64,000 nucleotides of DNA from Acanthochlamys bracteata (Eukaryota > Streptophyta > Magnoliopsida > Pandanales > Velloziaceae): positions 7,410,501-7,474,500 of the forward strand of contig CM034131.1 in NCBI GenBank assembly GCA_019914995.1, written 5' to 3'. A model generated the notes under the pieces. The model ran no database searches. It saw nothing but the letters and a program-made list of their open reading frames with translations, and was not told the origin of the DNA. A program made the translations under genes and the position numbers. Shown here in pieces: positions 23,801 through 35,487 of this stretch (the stretch's first letter is position 1; the number at the start of each line of letters is the position of its first letter).

Positions 23801-26800
23801 TGCATTCTCAGTGGCTGTGACTATCTACAATCACTGCCCGGTATGGGCTTGAAAAGGGCGCATGCACTTGTTCAGAAGTTTAAGAGTTACGATAAGGTAA
23901 AAGAACTTTCTCAATTTTCGTTCTTGTCACCTAAATTATACATGTGACTGTAGTAAATAAAATATTTTATAACAACTCAAGTTCACTTGAAATCCTTTTG
24001 TCCCTCTGAATGCACCAAGCTTAAGCATTTGACACACTGATTTTTTTTCTTTTCAACATAATCCGATGCATGCATAAGTAATATGTTATTCTATTTTATG
24101 TACAGGATCATATTTTTAAGATGAAAATTATGTGTTTACCCCATAGAAGATCTACTTTATAGCGTATATTTAGTATCATTTCTCTTTTGTCTTAGTCATA
24201 CCTTAAGCAGCCAAGTAGCTCTTTCCTTTTTCATTGTTCCATCATATTATCATTATCCTATGCTGCAGAGGAATTATAGTGGCTATGCTTAGTCTTATGT
24301 ATATTAAGGGATTACTTTTCCATCTTTCTATCCAGTTGGACAGATAACTGAAATAATCTCTCCTTTCATTCCTACTTTGGACCTGAAATTCTGTTGCATT
24401 GAATTGCTTATTTATTTTTTAAAAGCATGAGAAAGGAAGAACAGATGAATGCTTACCTTACTAAATCATGAGCAATATATAATCCACAGTTCCCATATGT
24501 CAAAATTTCACTCACTACACCAATGGGGCTGATTGATGTCAAATTCAGGTAATTAAGCACTTGAGGTACAGTTCTATTGCTGTTCCACCTCTTTATGAAG
24601 ATTCTTTCAAGAAGGCTATACGGGCATTTCAGCATCAAAGGGTATATGATCCAGTAAAGGAAGATATTGTGCATCTCTCAGATATCCCAGAGGACCTAGG
24701 AAATGACTTGGACTTCTTGGGCCCATATCCTGAATGTTGTTTATACATAATATTTTGCCTTTGAATCTTCTTACGTGGACATGGCGTGGTCCATTAAACA
24801 ATGTGACTTTAACTCACAATACATGGTTGCCGCAAGAGGTTGCCAAGGGAATAGCTACAGGGAATCTTGATCCGTTCACTAAAATGCCTTTCCAGGTAGC
24901 TTTTTGTATTTTCTTCATATCATCCATATTGTTTAATCTGTTCATAGAAAGGGCCTTTCAATTCTTTGCTGAACTATCATTTTAACATCCCCTCAACTGT
25001 AGTATCTTATTATGTTGCAGGATAATGGAACATTGGTTGCATCAGTAAATATGAAACCTTATGTAGGAAAGGAACATCTTTCTACAAGCGAAAAGAAAAG
25101 GCTAGATTTGCCGGTGCAAAAGAATATCTTAACTAATTACTTTTGTATCCTAAAATTAATGTGCCTTTTATTTCTCAAAAATACTCAAATATATCATAGT
25201 GACAAAATCAATCAGTTCTAACTTTTAACTTTTAATTAAAAAAATCAAGAGAAGATTACCTATAGTTTAAGAGGCTTATGTTATGTAACTAAATTGTTTC
25301 ATATATATGACCTAGGTTATTCTTTTCTTCTTACCTATGTTTATTTCAAATTGATTTAACTTGGTGTTCTAAAAGTTATGAGAATTATATTTGTTACTTC
25401 AACTCTTAATTATTATCTTCCTTTATTTTCAAAAACCTCCTGTCATACCTTCTACTGCCACTCTGATAAGTATTTAGCAATAAGTGGCAAATATGCTTTT
25501 GGTATGCTCTTTGTTCAACTGTAATCTTTTACAACCAATAAGGCTTAGCATCACTTGAAGCAAAGAGGAAATTCAGAGCTCCAAAAGTTGTCACACATAA
25601 GAAGGTGGAAGCTGCAGAGTCACCTTCGCCTGGGTGTGATAGTCATTCATCAAAACTTCAAGCGTCACCTAAGGAGGCCACCCTTTGCATGAACATAAAC
25701 TGTCAAGATTCCTTCCTTGTTTCAGAAAGTATTCATGATTCTCCAGAAGACATGGTCAGTGTCAGTATCAAGTATATGTTTGATTCAGTTACTTGTTTGA
25801 CTAATATTTGTTCTACTATTGAGCTAATTTGCTTTGCATAATTAGATTAAAGATGTACTTACTCCAGAACCAGATAATGAGTTGCCTTCATTTGGTAAGT
25901 TTAAGTATATTAAACTCTTCAATTGCAATATGTGTATGCTAACTGATGTTTGCTTACATACTGGCCAGAATCTACACCCACATCCGGTGATCCTTGTAGT
26001 ACAGAACAGCCTTGCAGAATGTTGAGTTCAAAAGGAAAGACTTCGAGAACATCTGCAGAATTTGAGATGGAAGATAGCTGCGTCTCCTTAAGTATGCCAA
26101 AGACCATATCAGCATACAGACAAGTCACTGTGAAAAGTTCGTACTTCAAGGATAAATCATCAGCTGAAGATGGTTATTGCAAAGAAAATGGCCAACCTGC
26201 TGTAGGTAAAGGAGATGCCAGTGGTTTAATTGATCATTGTCTCATGTCCAAAGGAGCCTCAGTTTGCAATGGCTTCCAGAAATGCCCCATGAAGAAAAGA
26301 AAACTTAATGATGTAAGCTATCAGTCATTATTCTCTTTGAGATTTTTCACCTATGCACCTTTTTATTGTTATCTGATCATGAAAATGACTGTTACTTGCA
26401 CAGGAAACTCTACCATTGAAGAAAGTGCAGACACCACCTCTTCTTGAAGAAGGTGCGAACTATTGTTTTGGTAATTTTATACTCTATGTTTGGCTTACTA
26501 CTGTTTGTCTTATTCAGTGTTTCCTCTTTGGATAAGGCTACTTTTTGGTTCAGTAAGCTGATCCGACTTCCTACCTTCTGGATTACTCTTTCTTGATTAC
26601 TACCTATGATCAGTGTTGTTATATTTACTTTCATGATTCTCTCAGATATGCACTTGAAATGCCTAAGAACTTGATATGCTTTTCTTTACTCTACATAGAG
26701 TGCATATAAGTGTATAACTTTTGGTATTCTTCTTGTTTAGGTATTGATCCATGCAATCTAGAATGTGCAGATAATAATGGTAAAAACGAAGCAAAGTTCG

Positions 26801-26967
26801 TGTGCAATATTTCTCACCTGACGAACTATAATACTATAGCCGAGAAGTCAATGGAAAGATTTGTTACTCTCATGTCCTCTTTTAGGTACACTGGATCACG
26901 TGCCAGTGGTCTTAGGCCCCCTCTTAAAGACGTACAGAATACTTGCTCAGTTAGGAATGCGTCCTAA
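20869..26967 (+). CDS. EXO1: Exonuclease 1 (Rad2/FEN1 family 5'-3' exonuclease)
   Basis: Thirteen exons: 20869-21029, 22296-22415, 23093-23216, 23411-23548, 23687-23896, 24549-24724, 24823-24895, 25021-25144, 25543-25754, 25846-25894, 25969-26312, 26404-26452, 26741-26967; 668 residues. EXO1 resects DNA 5'-3' in mismatch repair and recombination in the nucleus. The N domain starts [10 protein letters not shown] with Asp30 in [11 protein letters not shown] and Asp78 in LIFDGG. The I domain has YEADAQM (Glu150, Asp152), [11 protein letters not shown] (Asp171, Asp173) and [15 protein letters not shown] (Asp226, helix-two-turn-helix). So all metal-binding acidic residues are present. The tail is poorly conserved and Ser-rich, ending with the plant motif [17 protein letters not shown]. 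Introns 6 and 8 have U12-type splice sites and are listed separately. The start is the ATG at 20869. Confidence 0.93.
21838..21940 (+). repeat. Compound (GT)n / (GA)n microsatellite in EXO1 intron 1
   Basis: A CT-rich stretch runs into an imperfect GT/GTAC tract and then a (GA)n tract of about 24 bp. Located in the 1.27-kb first intron. Likely polymorphic; no other role seen. Confidence 0.85.
24725..24822 (+). other. U12-type AT-AC intron in EXO1 (intron 6)
   Basis: This 98-nt intron starts ATATCCTGAA and ends CACAATAC. The first seven bases match the U12 5' splice site consensus ATATCCTT. A branch-site-like CTTTAACTC ends about 10 nt before the AC terminus. Splicing here joins FLGP to [18 protein letters not shown], the conserved EXO1 order, in frame. 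The only AGs available in the right place (within CGCAAGAG) give the wrong frame or a stop with the nearby GT donors, so a GT-AG reading fails. Confidence 0.85.
25145..25542 (+). other. U12-type GT-AG intron in EXO1 (intron 8)
   Basis: The intron begins GTATCCTAAA, matching the U12 GT-AG donor consensus GTATCCTT in seven positions. It ends ACCAATAAG, with a branch-site-like ATCTTTTAC whose A is about 11 nt from the 3' end and no strong polypyrimidine tract. Splicing at 25542 restores [19 protein letters not shown], the expected family sequence. A second AG six bases downstream (GCTTAG) could be used in frame. Confidence 0.7.
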
Positions 26968-27745
26968 GAATTGATTGCTGCTACATTTTTTGGGCAAATT
27001 CGCAGGCTGTCCAGCAACAAGATGCACTGATTGTTGGAGCCTTGCTGTTGTGTCAGCTGAATTTGGTGATACTTATCAATTATTGACAACCAGATCACTA
27101 ACTGGCGTTGTGAGGGCAGATTGAATGTTGTGCACTAGCAGGTTTTCCTGTTTGTATTTAAAAGCAAGGTTATTGTCATTTATCTTGCCATGTATGCGCT
27201 TCTTGTAATGTACAATTACTTGCAGAACTGAAGCTCACGCTTCTTGTAATGAACACAAATCTCCAATGAATTCTGATACAGAATATCCTCAAAGCTCCAA
27301 GTTTCGAGCTCACGCTTCATGTCAGACATAGAAATCTTTTTAAATATAGCAAATATAATCAGGTAACTCTCAGATATATGTCAAACATATATATGTAGAA
27401 TTGTATATGTTTGGATGTAATACCGAAGAATGTAATATGCAATGAATTACATATTCTCTTTTGACGCATCGTACTCGCTGCAGAAACCATAGCAACAACT
27501 AAAAGAGAGTAATAATGAGGACGAATAGAAAACTCTCACTTGTCTATCTTATCTCAACCCAAACAGAGTTCTCTCCAGCATTCAGAATTGCTTATATTGA
27601 ACCACCAAGGCAGCAAAGCAATTCAGGAAGGTCCACTCACAAAGTTGCTCCTCCATCCTACACTTGAGTATGTATCCAAATCTCAATAATGCCAGGTGCC
27701 GTCTGGCTCCATGGAGTGGACAAAAGTTATAGCTTCAGGTAAAAT
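26968..27745. other. Convergent 3' regions of EXO1 and MRS2 genes
   Basis: About 780 bp between two tail-to-tail genes, presumably both 3' UTRs. It contains a repeated phrase GCTCACGCTTCTTGTAATG / GCTCACGCTTCATGTCA near 27230-27325. No coding sequence seen. Confidence 0.5.
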
Positions 27746-30700
27746 CTACAAAATTCTCCTTGCCTTCAGGTAATGGTACATAATGAAAAAAGCAGCTACA
27801 GCACCAATGATTATTCCTCCTGTCGTTAACCAAAATGCATGCTGCATAATGAAACGAACATGTTAGGGTGAGATACAGCAGGAGCGAGTCCAAAAATTGT
27901 CTCTTGCTGCATCAAGATTTCAAGAAAAAGAAAATGGTCCAGAATTACCAAATGCTCTTCAAGGTACGACCTCAGGTTCATTCCAAAAATTCCTGCATCA
28001 GAGTCATAAAAAAATTAAGTTTAAAGGCAGTCAGATAGTCCTCCTTTCTGTTATGAACTGTGAGTTGTACTATAAACATTATCTTAAAGATTTCTAAGAA
28101 ACGAATAATTATATGGTTCATTTAAAATGTTATGTTCCCAGTTCACATTATATTATTTTGTCACCGGTATTTTGCAAAATTGAGATAGTTACCTAAACAA
28201 AGTGAAGTAGATTCTTTGGCTTTACATCTGTGAATCAAAGAGAATACGCTATTCCCTAAGAACAAATATAAACATTGCTGCTCCAGTTATTACCTGCTAC
28301 CAGAGCACCAACAGCCACACAAAATGTGCCAACTTGAAGAAGAAGTTCCACTCTGCTTACTTCTAGGCGTCGAGAGCTGCATAAGAAGGACTTATATTGG
28401 TAAATCTGTACATTCTCTGCATTAATTGCCCCAGGAGAAATTGGATACATTTTGTTGCATCATTGCTGTGTGGAAGTTCACAAAGAGATCAAAGGGAAAG
28501 CAAAAATAAGGAACCCCTTTTCGTTGCAGTTAGATGACCATACTTTTAGCAGAGCATTTAAAGGCAACATCTACGACGACAAGTTCAATAAGTCTATCGT
28601 ACTTTGAAATAGTTGATTGCTTTTGACCTTTAGTTATACTCTTTAAGGGGAGAAAATGTGTTCACCATGCTCTGGGTTTATTAGAATAGCTAGGGGCACA
28701 TATTATGGTGAAGCAAGCATGTTTAAACAAAGCTAAGGTAAGCCTCGATGAACCCAATCAATATGAACAGAAAAAAAGCTTACCACTTAGAGAGAACAGA
28801 ATCTAGACTAACATTTAAAGGAATAAAAGGAATTAAAATAAAGTTAGACATACCTAAGATTCACAGCAATTGAATCTTCCATTTCCCTAGCAGAATCAAG
28901 TAATCTCTCCGCTTGACCATGGCAAGATTCGCACCTGAGATATTTGAAACAGATTAATAGTACACCAGAAAGAAATTTCACTCTTTACTAGCTATAAAGA
29001 AGTGCAATATTTTGAAATGTCAGTACTCACGCAAATCCATTAATATCATAATACAATAAAGGCCATTAATTGAAGAAATTCATAGATATTTGTATGCATC
29101 ATGCATATGAGATGAAAGTCTATAGATAGTCCTATGATGTGTGCACTTAAGTTGGTTGAAAGTTCAATTGGCTTTCTAATTAATCATCATAAAGGATATT
29201 CAACTTTCATGAAGTAGTTATTTGAGATTATAGCACACAAACTGCATAAATTGGGGATCACATAAAAACCATTGAAATTATAAGTGAATCCCATTAGAGC
29301 AGCTCCTTTGTGATGACAAAAACTGCATTTAGATTTTGGATGCTGACATCCATGACTGTTGAATAACTTTAGATTGAAGTTGAAACCTAGATTACGCATC
29401 TTTTCAGTTAGATATAACTAGAGATTGGTTCAATAGGTGGTCCAGGCCAAGTCATATTTAACCAGTAACCAGTATGAATAAGAAGTAAACCAAATGGAAC
29501 TGGATCAAGAAACATCTTTGGGAAAAACACGAGACTGAATAGTTTTAAGAATAAGATGACCAAATATGTTGTTATTATTCAGGTAAAAAAGTGGTTTTAA
29601 AGTTATCAGATTCAGTATACCGTTGTAGATAGTTCTCCAATAGCATCTCTATCTCCTCCTCTTCTTCTGCAAAGACATGAACAAAGTTGTAGGAGACAAG
29701 CAATACCATTGCTGGTTACCATGTTTCTGAACCATAAAGACACGCACAAAAAGCTGGAATGTTTCGATGTTAAACTATAAAAGCAGATAATAAGTAGTGA
29801 ACAGTTTGAAGGTCTTGTACACAATGGAAGCAGTATCTTATCATGATTCTTTTACTAGTATAAAATGCATTAGACAACAAGGAAAATGCATCTACATGAT
29901 TGCAAAAGAAAGAAATCTCCAACAACCAGGCAATAACTCTTTAGTTTCTGGTTTCCAGAAACAACTACCCAAAACTACTGTGCATGTTAAGATGTTGCTG
30001 GAATTCCTACTTATTTAGTGACAGCACCCTGAAACACCATAATTCACTAACTGCTCCTTTTGAAAGTTGTTTTCTGTCATTCAACTAGAAATTAGTATCA
30101 TACTACCTTCTTCGTTTAAGAACCAGTATCTTATTTGTTATATGTGATAATCATTTCACTAGCAGAAAGTCTGATAAAGAAAAACCTGAGATTGCTTGTG
30201 CCTATGCATTTGCCGAGGATACCCAGAATGTAATCTCTTCACTAACCAACTCTTAACAACTGAGACAAGATCTAGCCACATATAACTCAAGATTGAAAAC
30301 CTAATGATTGAATCATGCTTACAGAATATATAAAGGATGCCCACACTTCTCAAAATGCCCAACTGATTAATGCTCTTCGTACTCAATTCTGAAGTTAAGA
30401 ATGTTAAGTTGTCTGAACTAGTAATTAGTGATCAAGCATATATGACTTCTGTGCGTACTGGTAACAGCAGAGAATAACACCAGATTTTTATGTAATCAAA
30501 TGAGTAGGACCTTCAGCAATCTGTTTTTCCAATGGAAGGGAGCACTCTAAGTCATTGCTTCCTCTGCGGACTGTGCAATTTCTTCCCATAACACATATAC
30601 GGCGTATTTCATGTGGATCCTCTAAAAGGTCCAGCAACATCTGCTTGAGAGCCCCTGCTCGTGAACCTAACTCAACCTTTCAGAGACAGACAGGGATCAT

Positions 30701-30968
30701 AACATTAAGTGTCATAGTCTACAGATTATGGTAACATATACAAAGTAAATTTTCTTATACAGTTTAAATAACATATGAAAATTGTAGCATACCAGGGTCT
30801 GCTTACTGAGACGAAGCTGCTCTAGTACCTCTGCTGTCAACCTATTGGGCAGAACTTCAAGTAATGCTGCCACCTACAGTCCAGAGTGTAGTAATTCAAT
30901 TTTTCAGTGAGAAGCAAAAGACCGCTTAAGGAAGTACAAAATCATCTATTGGATATGCAGCATTTGTG

Positions 30969-31040
<72 letters not shown>

Positions 31041-34000
31041 GCACAGAACAGCTGCCAGCTGCTGAGTTTGATACTCCACTAACTGCCATCAATTCCTTCT
31101 TAAGGAGGGGAAAAAGAAAGAAACCTTTCTGGCAAAAAGCGGACAGATTATCTTGCTATTAATAGAAGTATAAAAGAGCTACTGCAAATCTAGATATTTA
31201 AAGAGACTACACTAAAATGATAGGGTAAAGTAGATATTTCACTTGTGTATGACCTTGTAAAAGATGTTAAGAGTTAAGACTTGCACAGAATTGGTGCAAA
31301 GATGATGAGTTACTATCACCTTTACCACAAGATGGAAAATAGCAAACACAACAAAGCTGAAACAAAGATTCGGACAGTGCATAATGAAGCCTGAAAATCA
31401 TGAATTGGAGACCTCCACTGAATACAAGCAATGTTTAGGAATTAGCAAATGCACTCGAAAGCTCTAAAAGCATCATTCATACAATGAAAATACATACTCA
31501 CGATTTTCCATACTCACACGAGGTTCTACTTTCATTAACTTTTGTTCTAAGCGTTGTATTCGAGAAACCAATGCAGCTTCAACAACCTGCGAAAGTTAAA
31601 TTAACTTACCATGAGTAGATATTTTATATAAGTAGATAACTGAGTAGTTTGCTAAAACATGTTTCACTAAATTTACCTAAAGATAATCCTAAGTATATTA
31701 TGGTATACCTATATGACGCAATCTTATGTTGCATATGCATGACCTGAAATAGTTGCAGAGAGTACAGACTGGTTCCTTTGTCCAGAAATAGATAGCTTGT
31801 TTAAATGTTGCTAGTAAATAGTCAATTCTTACCTCAAGCTCAAAAGGCATAGCTGGTCCACCATTTATATTTTTAGGATTCAAGCGAGGCAACAATGACT
31901 TGAGGAAGGCTTTCCCTCCTTTACTACACAGATAAACAAAGCAAGATGAATAAAAGCTGAACATATACACCAACTATAGTGTCTGCTCACTATTAAGGGA
32001 TAGCTACCGGTTGTAATCAAATACAAGAACACGCTCATGCATGGCAATTGCTCGCAAGGAACCAAGATTTAGCAATATTGCTTGGTCCCGTACCTACAAT
32101 AACATGTTACCAGAAAAAGATGGTTATAGCCAGTCACAGTTTATAAAGAATGTCAAAATACAACAATAACATGAACAACCAAACCTTCATCCCACAAGAA
32201 TAACCAAGCGTTAGAGTAAGTAAACATATTACTTCATAGCCAAGGTCATTTATATTTAAAATTATAATTAACTCACAAGAATTGAACTGAACATCTCAAA
32301 GCACTGTAGTAATCAATTACCAGCAATGAAGGCATTGAGTTTGTCAACCACAACGATGGATCAACACTCCTGATATCACGAAGGCGGAGACCTGTTATCA
32401 GCTTAATATTCAAAATGCATCAGAATCACGAGTATACTATAGTCATTAAAAAGGCTGCATAACGACTTCACTTAAACTAATGGAACTATTCTTGAGATAG
32501 ATACTTAATGTATTACTTTATCGTAGACATACATGAACTTTGCAGCTTCCAGGAGTGATATTGTATTGGTCTATCACGAGATAAAAATAAAGCATTCTTA
32601 TTAATCTTCTTCCGATTACTCCATGAGGAGGAATAATACCGTCTCAGCGCCTGCTGTTAGCAAGAAAAAAAAGAAGGTTCCATTGTAGTTATAAGAGCAA
32701 ACCGGGGCATAGCAGGACTATGTTGAGGAGGAAGAACAGGAAGAGCAAGCACCAGTTTACGACACTTATGGAGATGAAGAAGAGGGGGATCGGGTAGAGG
32801 CCGATGAGATAGGTGAAGCATTGGTTTTACAATAGTTGATGTGGAATTAAAAGCATAAATCTCAACAAGTTTGACAGGCACTTTGAAAGGTATGGAACTT
32901 AAACTAAGTATCATAATTTAGTGAGTCAATGAGCCTTCATGGAAGGACAATCATATTTCAGAACTTCGCAGTAATAATTCAGTAGAATGTAGCACAGACT
33001 CAACAACAGCCACTGGTTATAAACAATGTTATTGAGGTGCGTGATTTCTGAACTTAATTTTAATTGGAAACAAGCACAAAAGGTCCTTGGATCTTGGAAA
33101 TCATGCATAGACACTTCTTACGCTTCAGATTCTGGCAAGTGGCAACAATGCTACTTCATGTTTCCGTTTCTGGCTATCAGATACTTAACTGGTGGCAAGC
33201 CACAGTGACAAAATGGAAATGCCATGCAAGTTTTAATTGTTTGTTTGAGAGCACAATACAATCACTTGCAGCTGAGAACCAAGAAAGTTAAGCAGAGCTA
33301 AAATTAATTATCGCCAGGACAAAAAAGACCATTTAATTCCCCTATGTCTAAGAAATGTCAATACAATAAAGAGATACTTATTTAACTAAAAGATACATAT
33401 GAACTATGGCTCATTAGAAACAGTGCAACCACATTAACAGTTACCAGGATTAAAGTTTTGAGTGAAAGGTACTAAGTACTGACCACTTGATTTCAGTAGC
33501 TGTCTCCTGTTAATTTTTTTTGTTGACACAACCCCATCTGGTTTTATTTCTAGCACCTGGCAAAATCATCATTATATGTACAAATACTCAAACTAAGACT
33601 CTCCAAGTAAGCTTCTTATAATTTTTACTCAATATCATTTGGTTGATATCCTAGCAGCTTTATATAAGTTCCATATGTACTGAATTACTGATGCACAACC
33701 AAATTTCTTACTTGAGCTAATCTGAGTTGTGACAAAAAATTGTAATTTTTCTGTGTTTTGGTAATTAGAGCTAAATTACCTCATACACAGGTTCTCTGAT
33801 ATTGAGTGAAAGACTATCTGTTGATACAGAGGTAGCTCTCTCCTTCTTCGATGAAACAGCAGCAGCCGTCTTCAACGCCCGATGATTAGATCCATTCTCA
33901 AACCCCTCCAATTGCTCATAGCCCTCCAATTTCTCCTCAGCATCAGTTGAATCTTCTCGATCAACATTGACAACTTCTCCTGCCTGTTTTTCGCTAGCAT

Positions 34001-34196
34001 AAGATTTCGTTACACCACTGAACGATGAAATCCCTGGAGAAACAATCTCCGGTAGAAGAAGCCTTGGATTCCGTCTAACTCTACTATATGCAACACAGCT
34101 AGTTTTCGACAAGATCCAAGCACAATTGGCATCAGTGCTACAGTTCGAAGAAGATAGATTCAATAAGAATTGAGGCAAATGGAGAATTATCGCCAT
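27746..34196 (-). CDS. MRS2/CorA-type magnesium transporter, plastid MRS2-11/MGT10 type
   Basis: Thirteen exons on the minus strand: 34196-33780, 33556-33484, 32391-32321, 32093-32008, 31923-31833, 31586-31518, 30873-30793, 30676-30511, 29666-29621, 28934-28854, 28376-28294, 27992-27949, 27841-27746; 467 residues. CorA-type pentameric Mg2+ channel. Residues 1-110 are rich in Ser and basic residues and carry a likely chloroplast transit peptide. The soluble funnel domain includes VLVFDYNRKGGKAF, LEQLRLSKQTL and EEIEMLLENYLQR. The signature GMN motif is at about 425-427 (GIFGMNLRSYLEEHL), between TM1 (about 402-421) and TM2 (about 438-460, FWLTTGGIIIGAVAAF). The C-terminus KARRIL is basic. These features match the Arabidopsis plastid member MRS2-11/MGT10. 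The start is the ATG at 34196. Several introns contain repeats, listed separately. Confidence 0.93.
30969..31037. repeat. Self-complementary (TC)n(TA)n(GA)n microsatellite in MRS2 intron
   Basis: About 20 bp of TC repeats, then 16 bp of TA repeats, then about 32 bp of GA repeats. The TC and GA arms are complementary, so the stretch can form one long hairpin with a TA loop-stem. It lies in the intron between exons 6 and 7. Confidence 0.9.
32620..32850 (+). mobile_element. Probable remnant of a Ty3/Gypsy retrotransposon gag region, antisense in MRS2 intron
   Basis: On the plus strand, opposite to the host gene, one frame reads SYKSKPGHSR, resembling a degraded CCHC zinc knuckle. After a frame change comes an acidic stretch beginning EEEEQEEQAPVYDTYGDEEE and ending EALVLQ. 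This resembles the acidic linker between the zinc knuckle and protease that precedes ESLVVQR-like sequence in plant Ty3/Gypsy polyproteins. No LTRs, protease or reverse transcriptase seen nearby. Short and degraded, so only tentative. Confidence 0.35.
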
Positions 34197-35487
34197 TTTC
34201 ACCCAAAAATTAGTGGCAAAGCTTCAGCTCATCTCCTTCAACAACAACAGAAACAATTGGAAATTGGAATCAAAATTCTCTCTTTCATATGAGGTGCTAG
34301 TTTGATTGATTGATCGATCGAGCACGTCTCAATCAAGAAGTTGATTCTATATCTATGCAGATTTCAATTCTATCTTTTAATTTATGAAAGAAAAGAAAGC
34401 CAAGACTTTGTTCTTGAAATAATTTCCGTGGTGAATTTCATTAGAGATTCGAATGAGTAGAGTGATCAATAGCGCGCGACTGGTCGTTATCTTAAAATGT
34501 CGAACTAGCAATAAAAAACGGACACGTTTCTTTTCATAGATATCGTCAAAGAAGCTGCTAATTCTCCAAGCCACTTGCTAATCCTACACGGTTCTGGTTC
34601 TGAATCTACTTCGGAAAGCTTGTTACCTACCCCAACGGATTGAGGGGATGTTAAGAAATTTTTAAAGATAAAACATACTTTAATTTTCTAAAAATAAGTT
34701 TTATTTTTTTATTTAAAAAAATAGTAAATATTTAGATGATAATTACATTTTTACGCTGTAAATTCTTTTAAGTTTGTTTAAATTTTTAAAAAATTATATA
34801 AAATATTATAAAAATTTTATCAAAAAATGTAAAAGGCAAGTCATGACTAATATTTTTTTGCTTTTAAATGATGAAGAAAGAGTTTTGTTTGCTCAGAACT
34901 CAATTCCTTTTAGACATTCCTTGTTTAATGTGGAAAAATAGGCAAAACTTGGTATAATTATTTCTGTAGAACTCTTTTAACTTGAATCTTGGTGCATTAG
35001 CGGTGTGGATACATTGCTACAGATGGCCTTAAACTTTCACTTTTGAATCCATCTTCTTAATCTCAAGTTAGCAATGAAGGTCAGCCCTCAAGTAGCAGTG
35101 CTAAAGCCTAAAGGAGATGCTTATCTTCATTTGGAGAGAAAGAATAAGGTACAGTGAAGGCATGAAAGAACTTAAAGCATGTAAAGAGTCTAAAATAATT
35201 GACAACAGGCAGTATGCGTTCTTTTTACATATTGTCTAAAGAAAATTCTAACACATCGAGATTTTATTATAACCAATCAAGGTGACGAAAAACATGTACA
35301 GCTTACGAGAATATAAGATAACAACCGTCTAATTTACACATAAACAACAAATAAACTGCATGTGGATTCTACTTGCATCTCACTTTATTTGCAAAACAAC
35401 AATAAATTGGAATTTTCTTTTTGCTTTCCCCCACCCCCTGAAAACAAACCATTCCTCTTTTTATAGCAGCTATCGACAACACCTGAT
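34197..35487. other. Intergenic between MRS2 and GT47 genes
   Basis: About 1.3 kb. The first 150 bp are probably the MRS2 5' UTR. The region 34640-34830 is an AT-rich stretch similar in style to the family B repeats. The part before 35487 is likely the 3' UTR of the GT47 gene. No gene seen. Confidence 0.5.

Noticed and set aside
24738..24840. GT-AG splice alternatives for EXO1 intron 6
   Set aside because: Donors at GTTGTT or GTTTAT joined to the only AGs (in CGCAAGAG) give a wrong frame or an immediate stop and lose the conserved LPQEVAKG peptide.
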